Shown here in pieces: positions 24,254-33,693 of a stretch of 39,748 bases of DNA; within the stretch, counting starts at the first letter, position 1; the number at the start of each line of letters is the position of its first letter. A model generated the notes under the pieces. It had not been told where the DNA came from, did no database searches, and saw only the letters and a list, made by a program, of their open reading frames with translations. The position numbers and the translations under genes were made by a program. The stretch covers positions 1 to 39,748 of the forward strand of contig JABLTI010000036.1 of assembly GCA_013166835.1 (NCBI GenBank), given 5' to 3'. Source of the stretch: Promethearchaeati archaeon. GTDB taxonomy: Archaea > Asgardarchaeota > Heimdallarchaeia > JABLTI01.

Positions 24254-25853
24254 ATGTCGAAATCTCAAGTTGAAGCGGATAAAAATCCAGAAAAATCTTC
24301 TCTTGAGTCTACAAATGATGAAATCTCAACCGCTCATGATCTAGCAGTTGAAACAACCACTAGTTTAGTCAGTGGCTCAGCTTTGCTATTCCTTGCAAAT
24401 ATAGTCATTGTGATTGCTGGTTTTATTCTTGCAGCTATTCTAATACATAAAATGCCTGATTATATTTATGGAGCTTCAAGAACACTTCAAAGAATAATGG
24501 TTATAACGACAGTAATTGCCTTGAAGGGGATTGGAAACTCAATCATCATACATTTCTCTGGGAAAAATATTGGGAAAGAAAAAATAAGTGATATGATTAT
24601 TACCCAGAGTTGATGTTTTAGGTAATTTATCCATAGTTAAGCTGCTTTTTGGTTTATTATTTGTATTTCCCATGACCTTTTTAGTTTCTTCTTTAAACAG
24701 CTCTTTATTGGGATTAAAGAAGATTAAACAGAGTGTTGTGGCAATTGGCATTCAAAGTATCGGTAATTTACTATTTTCTACTCTTTTCGTCTATTTGGGT
24801 TTTGGTGTTTTTTCAGTTATTTTGGGGTTAGGATTTGGGAGTCTTCTTTCTGTTGTATATAGTTTACTGGTTAACAAAGAATATATTAGCTCTTTTTTCA
24901 GGAGAAAAAAAGTATTCCGAAATATTTTGCATTCATTTAAATCACTACGATTGATATTATCTTTTTCTTCACCAATTGTTTTAGCATCTATTGCTACACA
25001 ATTAATTGAAGGAGCGATAATCCTCATTATTTTAGGATTTTTCTTTGAAAACGGTCATCTTGCTTATATTCAGATTGCCTATTTCAATTATGTCTTTATG
25101 TTAATAATGGCTACCCGTATTCCACAAGACTCAATTGGACGAATGTTGCTTCCACATCTAAGAACACTTGAGTTAAAAGATGCAAGAAAAGAGCTTCAAA
25201 GAGCTATTAGGTTTATGATGCTATCAACTATTCCGATAAATGTTATTTTTGGTATCTTTACAGAAGAGATACAGAAACTTTTAGAACTTATTATTAGCAG
25301 TAGTAGTTTGTGGCTTGGAACATCAACAATTATTCCTCTACTACGTTTATTAATTATAGGCGGGCAAATTTCATCAGCTTATTACCTCTTAATGAACAGC
25401 AGTATATCTCTTAGAAAACCAATTATTTATGCCAAAACAGAATTCTTTGGATTAATAGCTTTATGTTGTTTTAGTTTCTTCTTTGTTCCTGGGTTTGGTA
25501 TTATTGGAATTGCTTTCGCATTTATAATAGCCTATTCAATAATGCTTCTATATGCGATTTTCAATATGCTGCGTAATGAAATTATTTCACTTCGAAGTGT
25601 AGGTGAGATTTTAAGTCTAAGCTTTATCACTTCTGTTGCTATTGCTATAGTTTATGTCATTCAATTCTTTGTTGGGATTGCTATTTACTGGAAAATAATT
25701 ATAGCCATTTGTTGTTTGGCTCTTAGTTTACTAATAATTCGATTAACAAAAGATGATTTTGTATTTGCCTTTGACTTAATCAAACGACTATTTGGAATAA
25801 GAAAAAAAGATCGATTTGGAAAACAAAACAAACTAAAAATCAAGAAAATTTGA
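24254..25853 (+). pseudogene. Polysaccharide/lipid flippase (Wzx/MVF-like), frameshifted
   Basis: Two adjoining frames make one oligosaccharide-flippase-like protein. The first runs from the ATG at 24254 (GAGGG site upstream) to the TGA at 24611: a polar N-terminus, then TM1 (LVSGSALLFLANIVIVIAGF) and TM2. The second, one base out of phase, is open from 24597 and continues LPRVDVLGNLSIVKLLFGLL through about ten more membrane segments to 25853. Both halves fit one Wzx/RfbX-type transporter of roughly 530 residues. The segment expected between them (TM3) seems shortened. This is either a real frameshift with a small deletion or a sequence error in an AT-rich stretch. The ORF after the shift could restart at the ATG at 24672. 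Confidence 0.7.
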
Positions 25854-25949
25854 TGTTCCGAGAAAAAGCAAAGATTTAAAAAAACAATTCAATTCTTTGT
25901 TCAAATCAGAGTTCTAATATAATAAAAAGAGATAAGACAACGGAGATTA

Positions 25950-26291
25950 ATGAAAATGGAATTTTGTGACGAATGTGGTTCACTGTTGGCACCAAAGAAA
26001 ATAAATGGGAAAGTAATTATGACTTGTCCAAAGTGTGGTGAAGGGAAAGAGCTTTCAAAAGGAAATCAAATGCAAAAAGAAGAGATTAAACAATCAGATC
26101 AAGAAAGTATGGTTGTAATTGAGAATCCTGATGAATTGAATACCATGCCAACAAAGAAAATGCGTTGTCCAAAGTGTGCTATTGTTGTAGATACGCAATA
26201 CTGGGCGGTTCAAACACGCAGTGGAGATGAAGCACCAACCAGGTTTTATCGTTGTATGAAGTGTAAACACACTTGGAGAGAATACGATTAA
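25950..26291 (+). CDS. tfs: Transcription factor S (TFS / RpoM), TFIIS-like
   Basis: 113 residues, the usual length. N-terminal zinc ribbon C6-C9 and C26-C29 as in Rpb9; a charged linker; C-terminal TFIIS-type ribbon C73-C76 and C102-C105 with the catalytic acidic pair D93-E94 in TRSGDEAPTRFY. TFS restarts backtracked RNA polymerase by stimulating transcript cleavage. GGAG at 25942 and a TATA-like AATATAATA near 25917 fit a very short leader. Start at the first ATG (25950) or at the third codon (25956). It is convergent with the DUF99 gene, one base between their stops, next to the rpo11/csl4 operon. Confidence 0.95.
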   Translation: MKMEFCDECGSLLAPKKINGKVIMTCPKCGEGKELSKGNQMQKEEIKQSDQESMVVIENPDELNTMPTKKMRCPKCAIVVDTQYWAVQTRSGDEAPTRFYRCMKCKHTWREYD

Positions 26292-26292
26292 T

Positions 26293-26883
26293 TTAAACAT
26301 TCATTTTTTCCGCTATTGCAATTAATCTCGCAACCCGCAAGGGTTCAGGTGTTCTACCAACAAGAGTGAGATCTTTTAATAATTGAGAAACCTCTTCATG
26401 TTTTAGACCGATAAATTGAGCATAAATTGGTTCATTATTTTCAGCAGAAATATACTCTCGAGGTAAACCATTTCTTTTGATAATTGTTAATTTCTTTTCT
26501 CCATCAGGCAATTTTCGTAATGCTTTGGATATTTTTTCCATATTTGGCATTCTATCAACTACAGAGATTATTGGTAAATCGGTTTTTTGATGTAACAGCT
26601 CTAAATCTATGTAATTAAATCCCGCTATTGTGACCCCCCTAGTCATTATTAATTTTAATTGCTGGTGATGAGAACTCTGTAGAATCATTTCAACAATTCT
26701 ATCTGTCGCATCAAATCCATCAACTGTGACTTGGCTTTTCAGAACCCCCTCTAAAAGGAGGGAACCACGATAAATTACACCGATTATCGGTACGTTTTTG
26801 TCTTTCTCCCGGTTAAAAGATGCACATGCCAATCCAATAATTTTTATTCCCTTTTTTAGTTGCGGATTCAAGCTTGTCACCAA
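26293..26883 (-). CDS. DUF99 / UPF0215 protein, endonuclease V-like fold
   Basis: 196 residues with the archaeal DUF99 pattern: an early acidic/serine strand, VPIIGVIYRGSLLLEGVLKS, VTVDGFDATDRIVEMI, the GVTIAGFNYIDLELLHQKT block, LPIISVVDRMPN, and a C-terminal helix. The family is distantly related to endonuclease V, but no substrate is known. The start is TTG at 26883 or the adjacent GTG; both are plausible. It is the last gene of the csl4 operon, 20 bases after the RNase III-like gene. Confidence 0.88.
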   Translation of the reverse strand: MVTSLNPQLKKGIKIIGLACASFNREKDKNVPIIGVIYRGSLLLEGVLKSQVTVDGFDATDRIVEMILQSSHHQQLKLIMTRGVTIAGFNYIDLELLHQKTDLPIISVVDRMPNMEKISKALRKLPDGEKKLTIIKRNGLPREYISAENNEPIYAQFIGLKHEEVSQLLKDLTLVGRTPEPLRVARLIAIAEKMNV

Positions 26884-26903
26884 TAAAGAAAATTTCTCAA
26901 ATA

Positions 26904-27338
26904 TTATCTTTCTTTTATTCGTTCAATAATTTCCAACAGTAATTTTGTAAAAGCTTCAGTTATTATTTCTCTTTCTTTACTTCTTTTTTCAAAGGCTTCG
27001 CGATCGTATTCTTGAATTGAAGATTCAAGTATAACGACTAACTCATCAATAGTATATAATCCAGTTAAATATGAATGACCAATTAATGCTTCTGCCCCAT
27101 CCCCTACATCACCTGCTGTAGAACTTGATGGCATAAGAGCTCTGAGACCGGCACCCCGTACTGCTTCTGAAAGTGCTTTGTCATAGACTCTTTCACCCAC
27201 AGGTTTACCATAGGCTTTTGTTTTTGCTAACGAATAGATGAAATTTACTAATGCATCCCCAAACTTAGCTAAATTTCGGTTTCTCATTATATCTCTTAGT
27301 TTATGTTTTTCTTTCTCTTGGAATGCTGCTTTTTTCAT
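26904..27338 (-). CDS. RNase III-like family protein (Ribonucleas_3_2 type)
   Basis: 144 residues. NLAKFGDALVNFIYSLA resembles the first RNase III helix, and GDVGDGAEALIGHSYLTGL the second, with D28 in the first and D80/E83 in the second as likely metal ligands. There is no double-stranded RNA-binding domain. This small archaeal family has no proven substrate; its place in the operon with exosome and RNA polymerase genes suggests RNA processing. ATG start. Fourth gene in csl4-DUF2067-rpo11-this-DUF99. Confidence 0.82.
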   Translation of the reverse strand: MKKAAFQEKEKHKLRDIMRNRNLAKFGDALVNFIYSLAKTKAYGKPVGERVYDKALSEAVRGAGLRALMPSSSTAGDVGDGAEALIGHSYLTGLYTIDELVVILESSIQEYDREAFEKRSKEREIITEAFTKLLLEIIERIKER

Positions 27339-27434
27339 TAGACATCAACTTGAGCTCTACAACAAACTAGGTATTACTCTCTAAAAATAGTTCCTAGGAA
27401 AATTAGAACGAAAAATAAAAAGCTGGATTAATTT

Positions 27435-27713
27435 CTATTTGGTTTTTTCCAAGAGTTTATAGAAATCATCAACACTTTTTGTTAAATCTTTACAGGCAGT
27501 TCTTACCGCTTTGTCTATTTTTCTTTTAGGAGCAGCTTTTATAACTAGTTTTGCTTTGTTAACAAAAGGATGCTCTTTATAATATCCGGCTGAATCGACA
27601 TCTCGGGCATCGCAGAGAAACTCTCTTATTATGTTTGCAAATGTATGTCCTTCACCGAGTAACTCGAGAGTTATTTCCTTATCTTCATCGTATTCTAGGA
27701 TTTTAACTTTCAT
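27435..27713 (-). CDS. rpo11: DNA-directed RNA polymerase subunit Rpo11 (RpoL)
   Basis: About 92 residues from the ATG at 27713, which has GGTGA seven bases before it; a GTG at 27725 is the upstream alternative. The alpha/Rpb11 dimerisation core is clear: VKILEYDEDKEITLELLGEG, HTFANIIREFL, AGYYKEHPFVNKAKLVI, then the long C-terminal helix. Rpo11 pairs with Rpo3 in assembly of the polymerase. Third gene of the csl4 operon. Confidence 0.95.
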   Translation of the reverse strand: MKVKILEYDEDKEITLELLGEGHTFANIIREFLCDARDVDSAGYYKEHPFVNKAKLVIKAAPKRKIDKAVRTACKDLTKSVDDFYKLLEKTK

Positions 27714-27781
27714 TTTTTGATTCACCAGTTTTTAAAAGTGTCTTGAGTCATTGAAATTCAATGCTGTTTTATTTCTTTCGG

Positions 27782-28399
27782 TTATTTTGTTATCTTTATG
27801 CATTTTTCCAGAGCTTGTATTGGTTCAACAATTAATTTGAGTCTTTTAAGCTCGTCTTCTTCTACTATTTTTGCTTTCTTTGCAGATGCAATTGCTTGAT
27901 CAATGGTTGAATTTTTCGCAATTGCTATGACTATCATTACATCTCTCAAGCTGCTTGTTGAGACTTCATATGGAATTTCAGTCATGGTTTTATCTAATAA
28001 GGTTATGAGTTCAAGTAAGGAATTATAGTCAATCTTAGAGAAAAATACTCCTTCTTTTCTTTGACTTTCATATCCTTTATAATCTAAAATTTGTAACAGA
28101 GGTTTTATCGGGAACGTTTTCCCGGTAACTTTTGATAAGAATTCAATATCATAATTGTAAAACCCTTCATCATCAGGGTAAAGCATTCCATTTACAATCT
28201 GGTGAATTCTTTTAGTGATCTCAAGAGCGTCTTTCAATTTCTCTTTGGCACCTTCAAATCTAATAGTTACTCTCCCTGGATAATAATCTGCAAAGATATC
28301 AACTATCTTGATTTGCTTTTGAAGAGCTTCTAGGAACATAATTGCTTCATTTGTAGAGTGGATTTTCAAAACCATTTCTTTTGATGTCCAACGTGCCAA
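27782..28399 (-). CDS. DUF2067 family protein
   Basis: 205 residues. An N-terminal KH-like alpha/beta part (VLKIHSTNEAIMFLEALQKQ; GRVTIRFEGAKEKLKDALEI) is followed by LYPDDEGFYNYDIEFLS, PLLQILDYKGYES and a helical C-terminus, matching the archaeal DUF2067 layout. TTG start with GGTGA eight bases upstream. The family usually sits near exosome or polymerase genes, as here between csl4 and rpo11, which suggests RNA binding; no activity is known. Confidence 0.75.
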   Translation of the reverse strand: MARWTSKEMVLKIHSTNEAIMFLEALQKQIKIVDIFADYYPGRVTIRFEGAKEKLKDALEITKRIHQIVNGMLYPDDEGFYNYDIEFLSKVTGKTFPIKPLLQILDYKGYESQRKEGVFFSKIDYNSLLELITLLDKTMTEIPYEVSTSSLRDVMIVIAIAKNSTIDQAIASAKKAKIVEEDELKRLKLIVEPIQALEKCIKITK

Positions 28400-28435
28400 C
28401 TAAACTTTCACCTTCTAAAAAGTAATTTCGCGTTT

Positions 28436-29002
28436 TTATAATCTAGCTCTACCATAATCTTCTGCAACTTTTCTTGGTTCCACATTACTACAGTTATCAC
28501 ATTTGAGAGTTCCTCTTCTCAAATAATGGAGCTTTTCTCCACAAATACTGCAGAGACCATAAATTACACCGAATTCATTATAGGTGGTTGTAAATTGTAA
28601 CGGAATGGTGTGGGCATCTGTTATTTTCCCCCTAACAATGTCACCTTCTTTTATGGCATCAAACATGGAATCCAAATAAGCTCTTGTGCAATGAGAAATA
28701 TGCATAATTGCTGAATAAGATGGTTCAACACTTTGACCATTAATATATTTCACAGCAAGCGAGACCATGTGTTTGTTTACATGATCAGCTTGACCAATTA
28801 TTACATCATCCCTTTTTGGGATTAAGGGTTTTCTTACTTTTGGAAAAATACTTACAGTCCTTCTTCTTTTATCTAAGAATAAAGTTCCTGTAACTGTGGC
28901 ATAAATCATCCCTTCGGCTTCATATGTTCCTTCACCGGGTAATGCTTCTTCAATATTGCAAATTGTATCCCCTGGAAGAAGGAATTCGCCAGTACTTATC
29001 AT
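28436..29002 (-). CDS. csl4: Exosome RNA-binding subunit Csl4
   Basis: 188 residues in the Csl4 order: N-terminal domain with FLLPGDTIC and GEGTYEAEGMIYATVTG (1-55), S1 domain (about 65-140) with GQADHVNKHMVSLAV and AYLDSMFDAIKEGDIVRGKI, and a C-terminal zinc ribbon C151xxC154 / C168xxC171. Csl4 caps the archaeal exosome and recruits substrate RNA and DnaG. First gene of a five-gene operon. A TTTAAATG-type TATA box lies about 57 bases upstream on the minus strand (near 29059). Confidence 0.95.
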   Translation of the reverse strand: MISTGEFLLPGDTICNIEEALPGEGTYEAEGMIYATVTGTLFLDKRRRTVSIFPKVRKPLIPKRDDVIIGQADHVNKHMVSLAVKYINGQSVEPSYSAIMHISHCTRAYLDSMFDAIKEGDIVRGKITDAHTIPLQFTTTYNEFGVIYGLCSICGEKLHYLRRGTLKCDNCSNVEPRKVAEDYGRARL

Positions 29003-29280
29003 TTCTAATATTACCGTCCTTTCTTTTCTTCTTTAATTAAGACCAAAACTACTTACATTTAAATCTAGTTCTAAGGTTGAAATCTTCTTTGAAATGCTTC
29101 TTTTTCTTCTTCTTTTATAATTTAACCTGATGCAACTTTATTATTTTTCTTATCATTACAAAACAATTGGAAATGAATCATTTGGATTTTCAATTTTTAT
29201 GACTAAACATTATTTAAATCAGTACAAAAATAACTATTAATACATTTAACATAGTCTCACCAATAACGAAGGACCATAGA

Positions 29281-30894
29281 ATGTCGAGCTCTAAATTGAG
29301 AATTGCTGTAATTGATGCCACTGCTGCTGGAAAGGGGCGCAGAAGATTTACTCGAGATGCTATTGGTTGTGGTGTGAGAAGTGTTTGTGGCGTATTGGAG
29401 GAACATAATATTAAATCGAAAATCCTTTTGGCTGAGAACATAATTGACCAGGGGTTTCAAGAAAAATTTACTTCGTTATTCATTAGTGGTATGTCCATGG
29501 ATAAAGTTGCTATCAAAAAAATTGTTAAAATTTGGCGAAAAAATCATCAAGGCAAAATTGTTGTGGGAGGTCCTGTTACCTCAGAACTCGAGCAGTCGCT
29601 AAAAGAAATTAAAGCCGATCTAATAGTTATAGGGGAAGGAGAATTAACGTTAAAGGAATTAATTGATAGTAATTATCTTACAAGTGGTAAGATTTCAGAC
29701 ATCAAAGACATTAATGGTATTGGCTACATTAATCAACAAAATCAATTTGTTTTAACTGGTTTTCGGAAATATTCTTCCTCTGAAGAATTTAAAGCCTTTA
29801 AAGCATCAACAAAACGCATAACGGATTATCCGAATTACTTTTCTGCGAAGGTGTATGTTGAGTGTCTGAGGGGTTGTTCCAATTTTGGGGGAACAAGAAT
29901 ACAATTACCTGATGGACGGAAATGCAGTGAATGTGGTCTTTGTGATAGCGATTATCTCGAGGATAGAGCGAATTGTCCATCCGAAATTCCACCTGGATGT
30001 GGATTTTGTAGTGTTCCAAGTTTGTATGGACCATCAAGGAGTAAATCCGTTGAGCATATAGTTAATGAGATAGAAAAACTAGTGGCTTATAATGTGAAAA
30101 GAATTGTTTTGAGTGCTCCTGATTTTCTGGATTTTGGGAGAGATAAGCTGATTTCACCCAAACCATTGATAACCCCATCCTCTCCAAAAGCAAATTCCAA
30201 GAAGATCAAAGAATTGTTATCGAAAATACATTCTATTGAGAGAGTAACAAAAGGTCATGTATGGTTTGAAGTTGAGAATATTAAAGCTACACTCTTCACT
30301 GATGAATTAGCTAGAATTCTTTCCGAATATTTACCTAATTCACCATTTTCTATAGGATGTGAAACAGGTAGCGAAACACATGCAAAATTATTGGGTAGAC
30401 CGAGTGGTCCAAAAGATACTCTACGAGCGGTAAAAATTGCTCATAAATATGGCTTGAAAGCTCATGTTTACTTTATACATAGCTTACCGGGACAAACAAG
30501 AAAAACTGCGCAAGAAACAGCTGATTTCATTAACAAACTCGAACCATATATAGAAAAAGTAACGATTTATCGATTTCGTCCTCTACCTTTATCAGCCTTT
30601 GGTGATTTCCCAGAACCTCAGCCAGCCATCTATAATCTTGAAAGTAAAATCATTGTCGATGCTGCGAATCATGTTAATTTGATGAAAAAGAAGAATCTTG
30701 TGGGAGAAGTTGTTCGAGTAATCATTAGTGAACCAAATTATCGGGATGAAAAAGGAGCAATTGCTTATATTTTGGGTGGCGGACCAATGGTTGCGGTGGA
30801 AAACTCTCGAGAGAGAATAGGAGAGGTTGTTGAAGTCAAAATTTTAAGAGCTCTTTCAGAGAAATTAGTCTTAGGAACTATTTTTAATTCGTGA
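29281..30894 (+). CDS. Radical SAM protein with cobalamin-like N-terminus and C-terminal TRAM domain
   Basis: 537 residues. Residues 1-150 form a Rossmann-like, B12-binding-like domain (GKIVVGGPVTSEL; ADLIVIGEGE) without a clear DxHxxG motif. The radical SAM core follows with VECLRGC (C195, C199) and, after an insert, GCGFC (C240, C243). The insert carries four more cysteines (C215, C218, C221, C232), enough for a further cluster or zinc site. Residues about 470-535 are a TRAM domain (GEVVRVIISEPN to VVEVKILRA). It resembles the archaeal COG1031 Fe-S oxidoreductases, some related to tRNA methylthiotransferases. Substrate unknown; TRAM suggests RNA. Divergent from csl4. Confidence 0.82.
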   Translation: MSSSKLRIAVIDATAAGKGRRRFTRDAIGCGVRSVCGVLEEHNIKSKILLAENIIDQGFQEKFTSLFISGMSMDKVAIKKIVKIWRKNHQGKIVVGGPVTSELEQSLKEIKADLIVIGEGELTLKELIDSNYLTSGKISDIKDINGIGYINQQNQFVLTGFRKYSSSEEFKAFKASTKRITDYPNYFSAKVYVECLRGCSNFGGTRIQLPDGRKCSECGLCDSDYLEDRANCPSEIPPGCGFCSVPSLYGPSRSKSVEHIVNEIEKLVAYNVKRIVLSAPDFLDFGRDKLISPKPLITPSSPKANSKKIKELLSKIHSIERVTKGHVWFEVENIKATLFTDELARILSEYLPNSPFSIGCETGSETHAKLLGRPSGPKDTLRAVKIAHKYGLKAHVYFIHSLPGQTRKTAQETADFINKLEPYIEKVTIYRFRPLPLSAFGDFPEPQPAIYNLESKIIVDAANHVNLMKKKNLVGEVVRVIISEPNYRDEKGAIAYILGGGPMVAVENSRERIGEVVEVKILRALSEKLVLGTIFNS

Positions 30895-31050
30895 AACTGT
30901 GTGAAATATGCATTTAAGTACTGATTTGTATAACTAAACAGTAATACGAAATTTTTAAAATGTATACTGAAGAAATTATCGAAAGGTAATTGCCAAGAAT
31001 AAAAAGAAAATCTACTGGAAATTTAATAAAGAGGACAAACTGTTTAAGAA

Positions 31051-31056
31051 AGGAGG
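31051..31056 (+). promoter_or_regulatory. Shine-Dalgarno AGGAGG that sets the PCNA start
   Basis: AGGAGG eight bases before the ATG at 31065 decides this start over the in-frame TTG at 30990, whose 25 extra residues are basic and not part of the PCNA fold. Confidence 0.85.
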
Positions 31057-31064
31057 ATAAAAAA

Positions 31065-31811
31065 ATGACTCTTAAAATGGTTTTAGCTGATGCAAAAATT
31101 TGGAAGAACATTATTGAATCACTTACATTATTGGATGAAGCTAACTTTATTGCCTCGGATAGAGGTATTGAATTACGTGCAATGGATCCAAGTAGGGTTG
31201 CGATGGTCGATTTCTTCTTACCTGCAAGTGCTTTTGAGGAATACGAATGCTCAGAAGTAACTCGTTTAGGTATTAATCTTGATGAAATGACCCAAATTAT
31301 GAGAAGAGCAGGAACTTCCGATACACTACAAATGGAATTAGAAGGAACTGCAAAACTTGTGATGACTTTTACGGGACAAAATGTCAGAAGCTTTGGTATT
31401 AGTTTACTCGACCTTGGTGAGAGCGAGTATCCTGCACCAACAATTGATAGTAAAGCCAAAATAAAGCTCACAGCAGATGCTTTACAACAAGCTGTGAAAG
31501 ATGCAGAAATTATTGGTGATCACATACGAATCGTTGCTGAAGATCATGGAATTACTTTATCAGCTTCAAGTGAAACAAAAGATGTCAAGATCTCTATAGA
31601 AAAAGACAGTGATGTAATTGCAGAATTCAATGTAAGAGAAGAATCAAGTGCGATGTATTCACTTAGTTATTTGAGTGAAATGACTAAAGCAATTAAGGCA
31701 AGCGAATTAGTCATGCTAGCTTTCTCAGCAAGTATGCCAATTCAATTGGAATTCCCAATAGTTGCTGGAGGAAAACTTACATATTATCTTGCTCCAAGAA
31801 TTGAAACTTAA
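31065..31811 (+). CDS. pcn: DNA polymerase sliding clamp PCNA
   Basis: 248 residues from the ATG with a strong ribosome site, the normal PCNA length. MVLADAKIWKNIIESLTLLD, RGIELRAMDPSRVAMVDFFL, the first interdomain region GISLLDLGESEYPAPTID, and SLSYLSEMTKAIKASELVML with the closing YYLAPRIE are all standard. It forms a ring that tethers polymerase, ligase, FEN1 and, in some archaea, EndoQ (encoded at 4.5 kb). The GINS gene follows 179 bases downstream. Confidence 0.97.
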   Translation: MTLKMVLADAKIWKNIIESLTLLDEANFIASDRGIELRAMDPSRVAMVDFFLPASAFEEYECSEVTRLGINLDEMTQIMRRAGTSDTLQMELEGTAKLVMTFTGQNVRSFGISLLDLGESEYPAPTIDSKAKIKLTADALQQAVKDAEIIGDHIRIVAEDHGITLSASSETKDVKISIEKDSDVIAEFNVREESSAMYSLSYLSEMTKAIKASELVMLAFSASMPIQLEFPIVAGGKLTYYLAPRIET

Positions 31812-31990
31812 TTCAAAATTCTTGGCATTTTATTATTCACCCTCTTCCTTCTTTCATTATTGGATCTTTAATTCAAGGAGTTGGGTAATAACAATATACT
31901 TTAGTGAGGAATCAAAGAAAATTCATAATAGAAAATGAATAGAATTGTTAGCACTTTGCGCACCTAGTAAGCAAGGAAGATGTTTAATTT

Positions 31991-32593
31991 ATGGTTAAGG
32001 ATGATCATTACAAACAAATTTTTCAACTCTGGAGAAGTGAAAGAAAAACCAGCAAACTACTTGAAGTAAAAGGTAGTCTCTATTCTGCTATTCGACAAAG
32101 AATTTCCACTCTCGAGAAAGAATTAGAGAGCATTGATTCCAAAGATGTTGTTTCAACTAAAATTATATCTGAGAGGATAGAGAGATTAAAGAGAATTATT
32201 CATGATTTAACAAAGATTCGGAAGCATAAAATCATTCATGGATTAATTAATGAAGATTTAAATAAGGGAGGATTAGCAGCGGAAGAGATGGATTTAGTGA
32301 AGAATCTCGAGAAAATCTTTGAAAATCACAAGAAGAGAAGTGTATTTGGAGAAGCAAGTTTAGAGATTAGCAAAGAAATTGATTCAATTGCAAGTCAAGA
32401 AAACGATGCTGAACTAATGACAGTTCGAATTTTGAAGGATATTCCGGAAATAATAGCTACAACAGCTCAAGATAAAGTAAAACAATCAATTGGTCCTTTC
32501 AAAAAAGAGGATATAGTACAGATACCTTTAGTGTATGCAAAAACATTAATTATGAAAAATGCTGCAGATAGGGTCGATCTCCCTGATTTATGA
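31991..32593 (+). CDS. gins51: GINS complex subunit, GINS51 type
   Basis: 200 residues. The N-terminal helical A domain has DDHYKQIFQLWRSERKTSKL, LYSAIRQRISTLEKEL and a helix IIHDLTKIRKHKII, as in Sld5/Psf1-like archaeal GINS. The C-terminal B domain ends IGPFKKEDIVQIPLVYAKTLIMKNAADRV, matching the typical closing of Gins51. It links MCM helicase, GAN/Cdc45 and primase at the fork. Its position behind pcn is a common archaeal arrangement. A TATA-like AATATACT (near 31891) gives it a possible own promoter. Confidence 0.85.
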   Translation: MVKDDHYKQIFQLWRSERKTSKLLEVKGSLYSAIRQRISTLEKELESIDSKDVVSTKIISERIERLKRIIHDLTKIRKHKIIHGLINEDLNKGGLAAEEMDLVKNLEKIFENHKKRSVFGEASLEISKEIDSIASQENDAELMTVRILKDIPEIIATTAQDKVKQSIGPFKKEDIVQIPLVYAKTLIMKNAADRVDLPDL

Positions 32594-32627
32594 TCTTGGG
32601 CTTTTTTTCAATTTATTTTTAAAAACA

Positions 32628-32825
32628 TTATTCCTTTTTGTCAGGATCGATAACTTTGCCACGTATTTTGCATTTCCCACCAGCAGGTGTAGCTAAAATA
32701 CAATTACAAACTAAGCATCTGACTTCTGTGGAAGAATGACTAAAAACTTTCTGAACTTTATTACAATCTGGGCATTCGACTTGTAGGAATTCTGATTTTG
32801 GTCTCTGGATAAGTGGTTTAGACAA
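32628..32825 (-). CDS. rps27e: Ribosomal protein S27e
   Basis: 65 residues with the S27e zinc finger C18xxC21 / C37xxC40 and the conserved FLQVECPDC, HSSTEVRCLVC, and ATPAGGKCKI blocks. TTG start at 32825. It is a small-subunit protein found in archaea and eukaryotes. It is convergent with the GINS gene; the usual L44e partner is not next to it here. Confidence 0.95.
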   Translation of the reverse strand: MSKPLIQRPKSEFLQVECPDCNKVQKVFSHSSTEVRCLVCNCILATPAGGKCKIRGKVIDPDKKE

Positions 32826-32955
32826 TGATTTAACATTCTCCTAAGCTTTTTCTAGTATTACTTTGACTGACAATTTGTTGTGCATTTAAAACTTACTACA
32901 AGTCACTTTTATTAGGGAAGACTTGTTCATCTAAGAAATTTTAAATCATTATGTG

Positions 32956-33579
32956 TTATTTGAGAACGTATCCACAATTAGAGCAAAATTCCCAATCAGG
33001 TTTAAGGGGAGTATCACATATTGGACAAAATCCTTTAGCCATTTTATCTTCAATTCGTTTCATTTCTTTGGTTTTTATTTCTCTTGTAGCGGGTATTTTC
33101 TTGTTTATAACATATTCATGTTCAATCATAAAATCGAGGTCTTCCAATATTATTTCAATGATTCTTTCCTTCGGAAGTGATGTTATATTACTAATATACA
33201 TTATACTGGTTTTATGCCTTTTACTTATCAAATCTATGACTTTGACTTTTTCCTTTTCTAATGACAGAGAGCCTTTTTCCGTTAAACCTTCTGTTTTTTT
33301 GGATCGCTTGGTTCTAACTTTATAATCATCCAAAGCCTTCTTTGTTTTTTCCTCATCATGCTCAAAATCAGCCTTAAACTCAATAACCTCTGGTTCTGAA
33401 GCTTCAGAACAACAACTTAAGAACGATAGAAATCCATCGAGAGCATCTGAGAGAAAAAACACTCCCGGAATACCATTATAGTTTTTCTTCAATTTTCTTA
33501 ATCGTTTAAAGAATCTTATTTGTGCAAGTAAAAATAAAGTCAATAAGAAAGTTACTGCTGCTATTATTGCTTCTTTCAT
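32956..33579 (-). CDS. Membrane-anchored winged-helix-like protein with C-terminal zinc ribbon (copy 1)
   Basis: 207 residues from the ATG at 33579, which has GAGGGAG upstream; a TTG at 33597 is an alternative. One N-terminal membrane helix (EAIIAAVTFLLTLFLLAQI), a charged linker, a small helical domain (VKVIDLISKRHKTSIMYISN ... ERIIEIILEDLDFMIEHEYVI) that looks like a winged helix, and a C-terminal zinc ribbon CPIC / CSNCGYVLK. The gene to its right has the same order. Likely cytoplasmic domain on an inner-face anchor; function unknown. Confidence 0.65.
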   Translation of the reverse strand: MKEAIIAAVTFLLTLFLLAQIRFFKRLRKLKKNYNGIPGVFFLSDALDGFLSFLSCCSEASEPEVIEFKADFEHDEEKTKKALDDYKVRTKRSKKTEGLTEKGSLSLEKEKVKVIDLISKRHKTSIMYISNITSLPKERIIEIILEDLDFMIEHEYVINKKIPATREIKTKEMKRIEDKMAKGFCPICDTPLKPDWEFCSNCGYVLK

Positions 33580-33693
33580 CGAGACATTCTCCCTCAATGA
33601 AAATAATAATCAATATTCTTTAAAAGAATTATCAAAATACAAATCACGAAAAATGGAAAACGATTCTTTGAAATTATTTTGGAAGAATTTTAC

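Noticed and set aside
31935-31967. 10-codon upstream frame before GINS51
   Set aside because: Short, no ribosome site at a good distance, no sign of selection.
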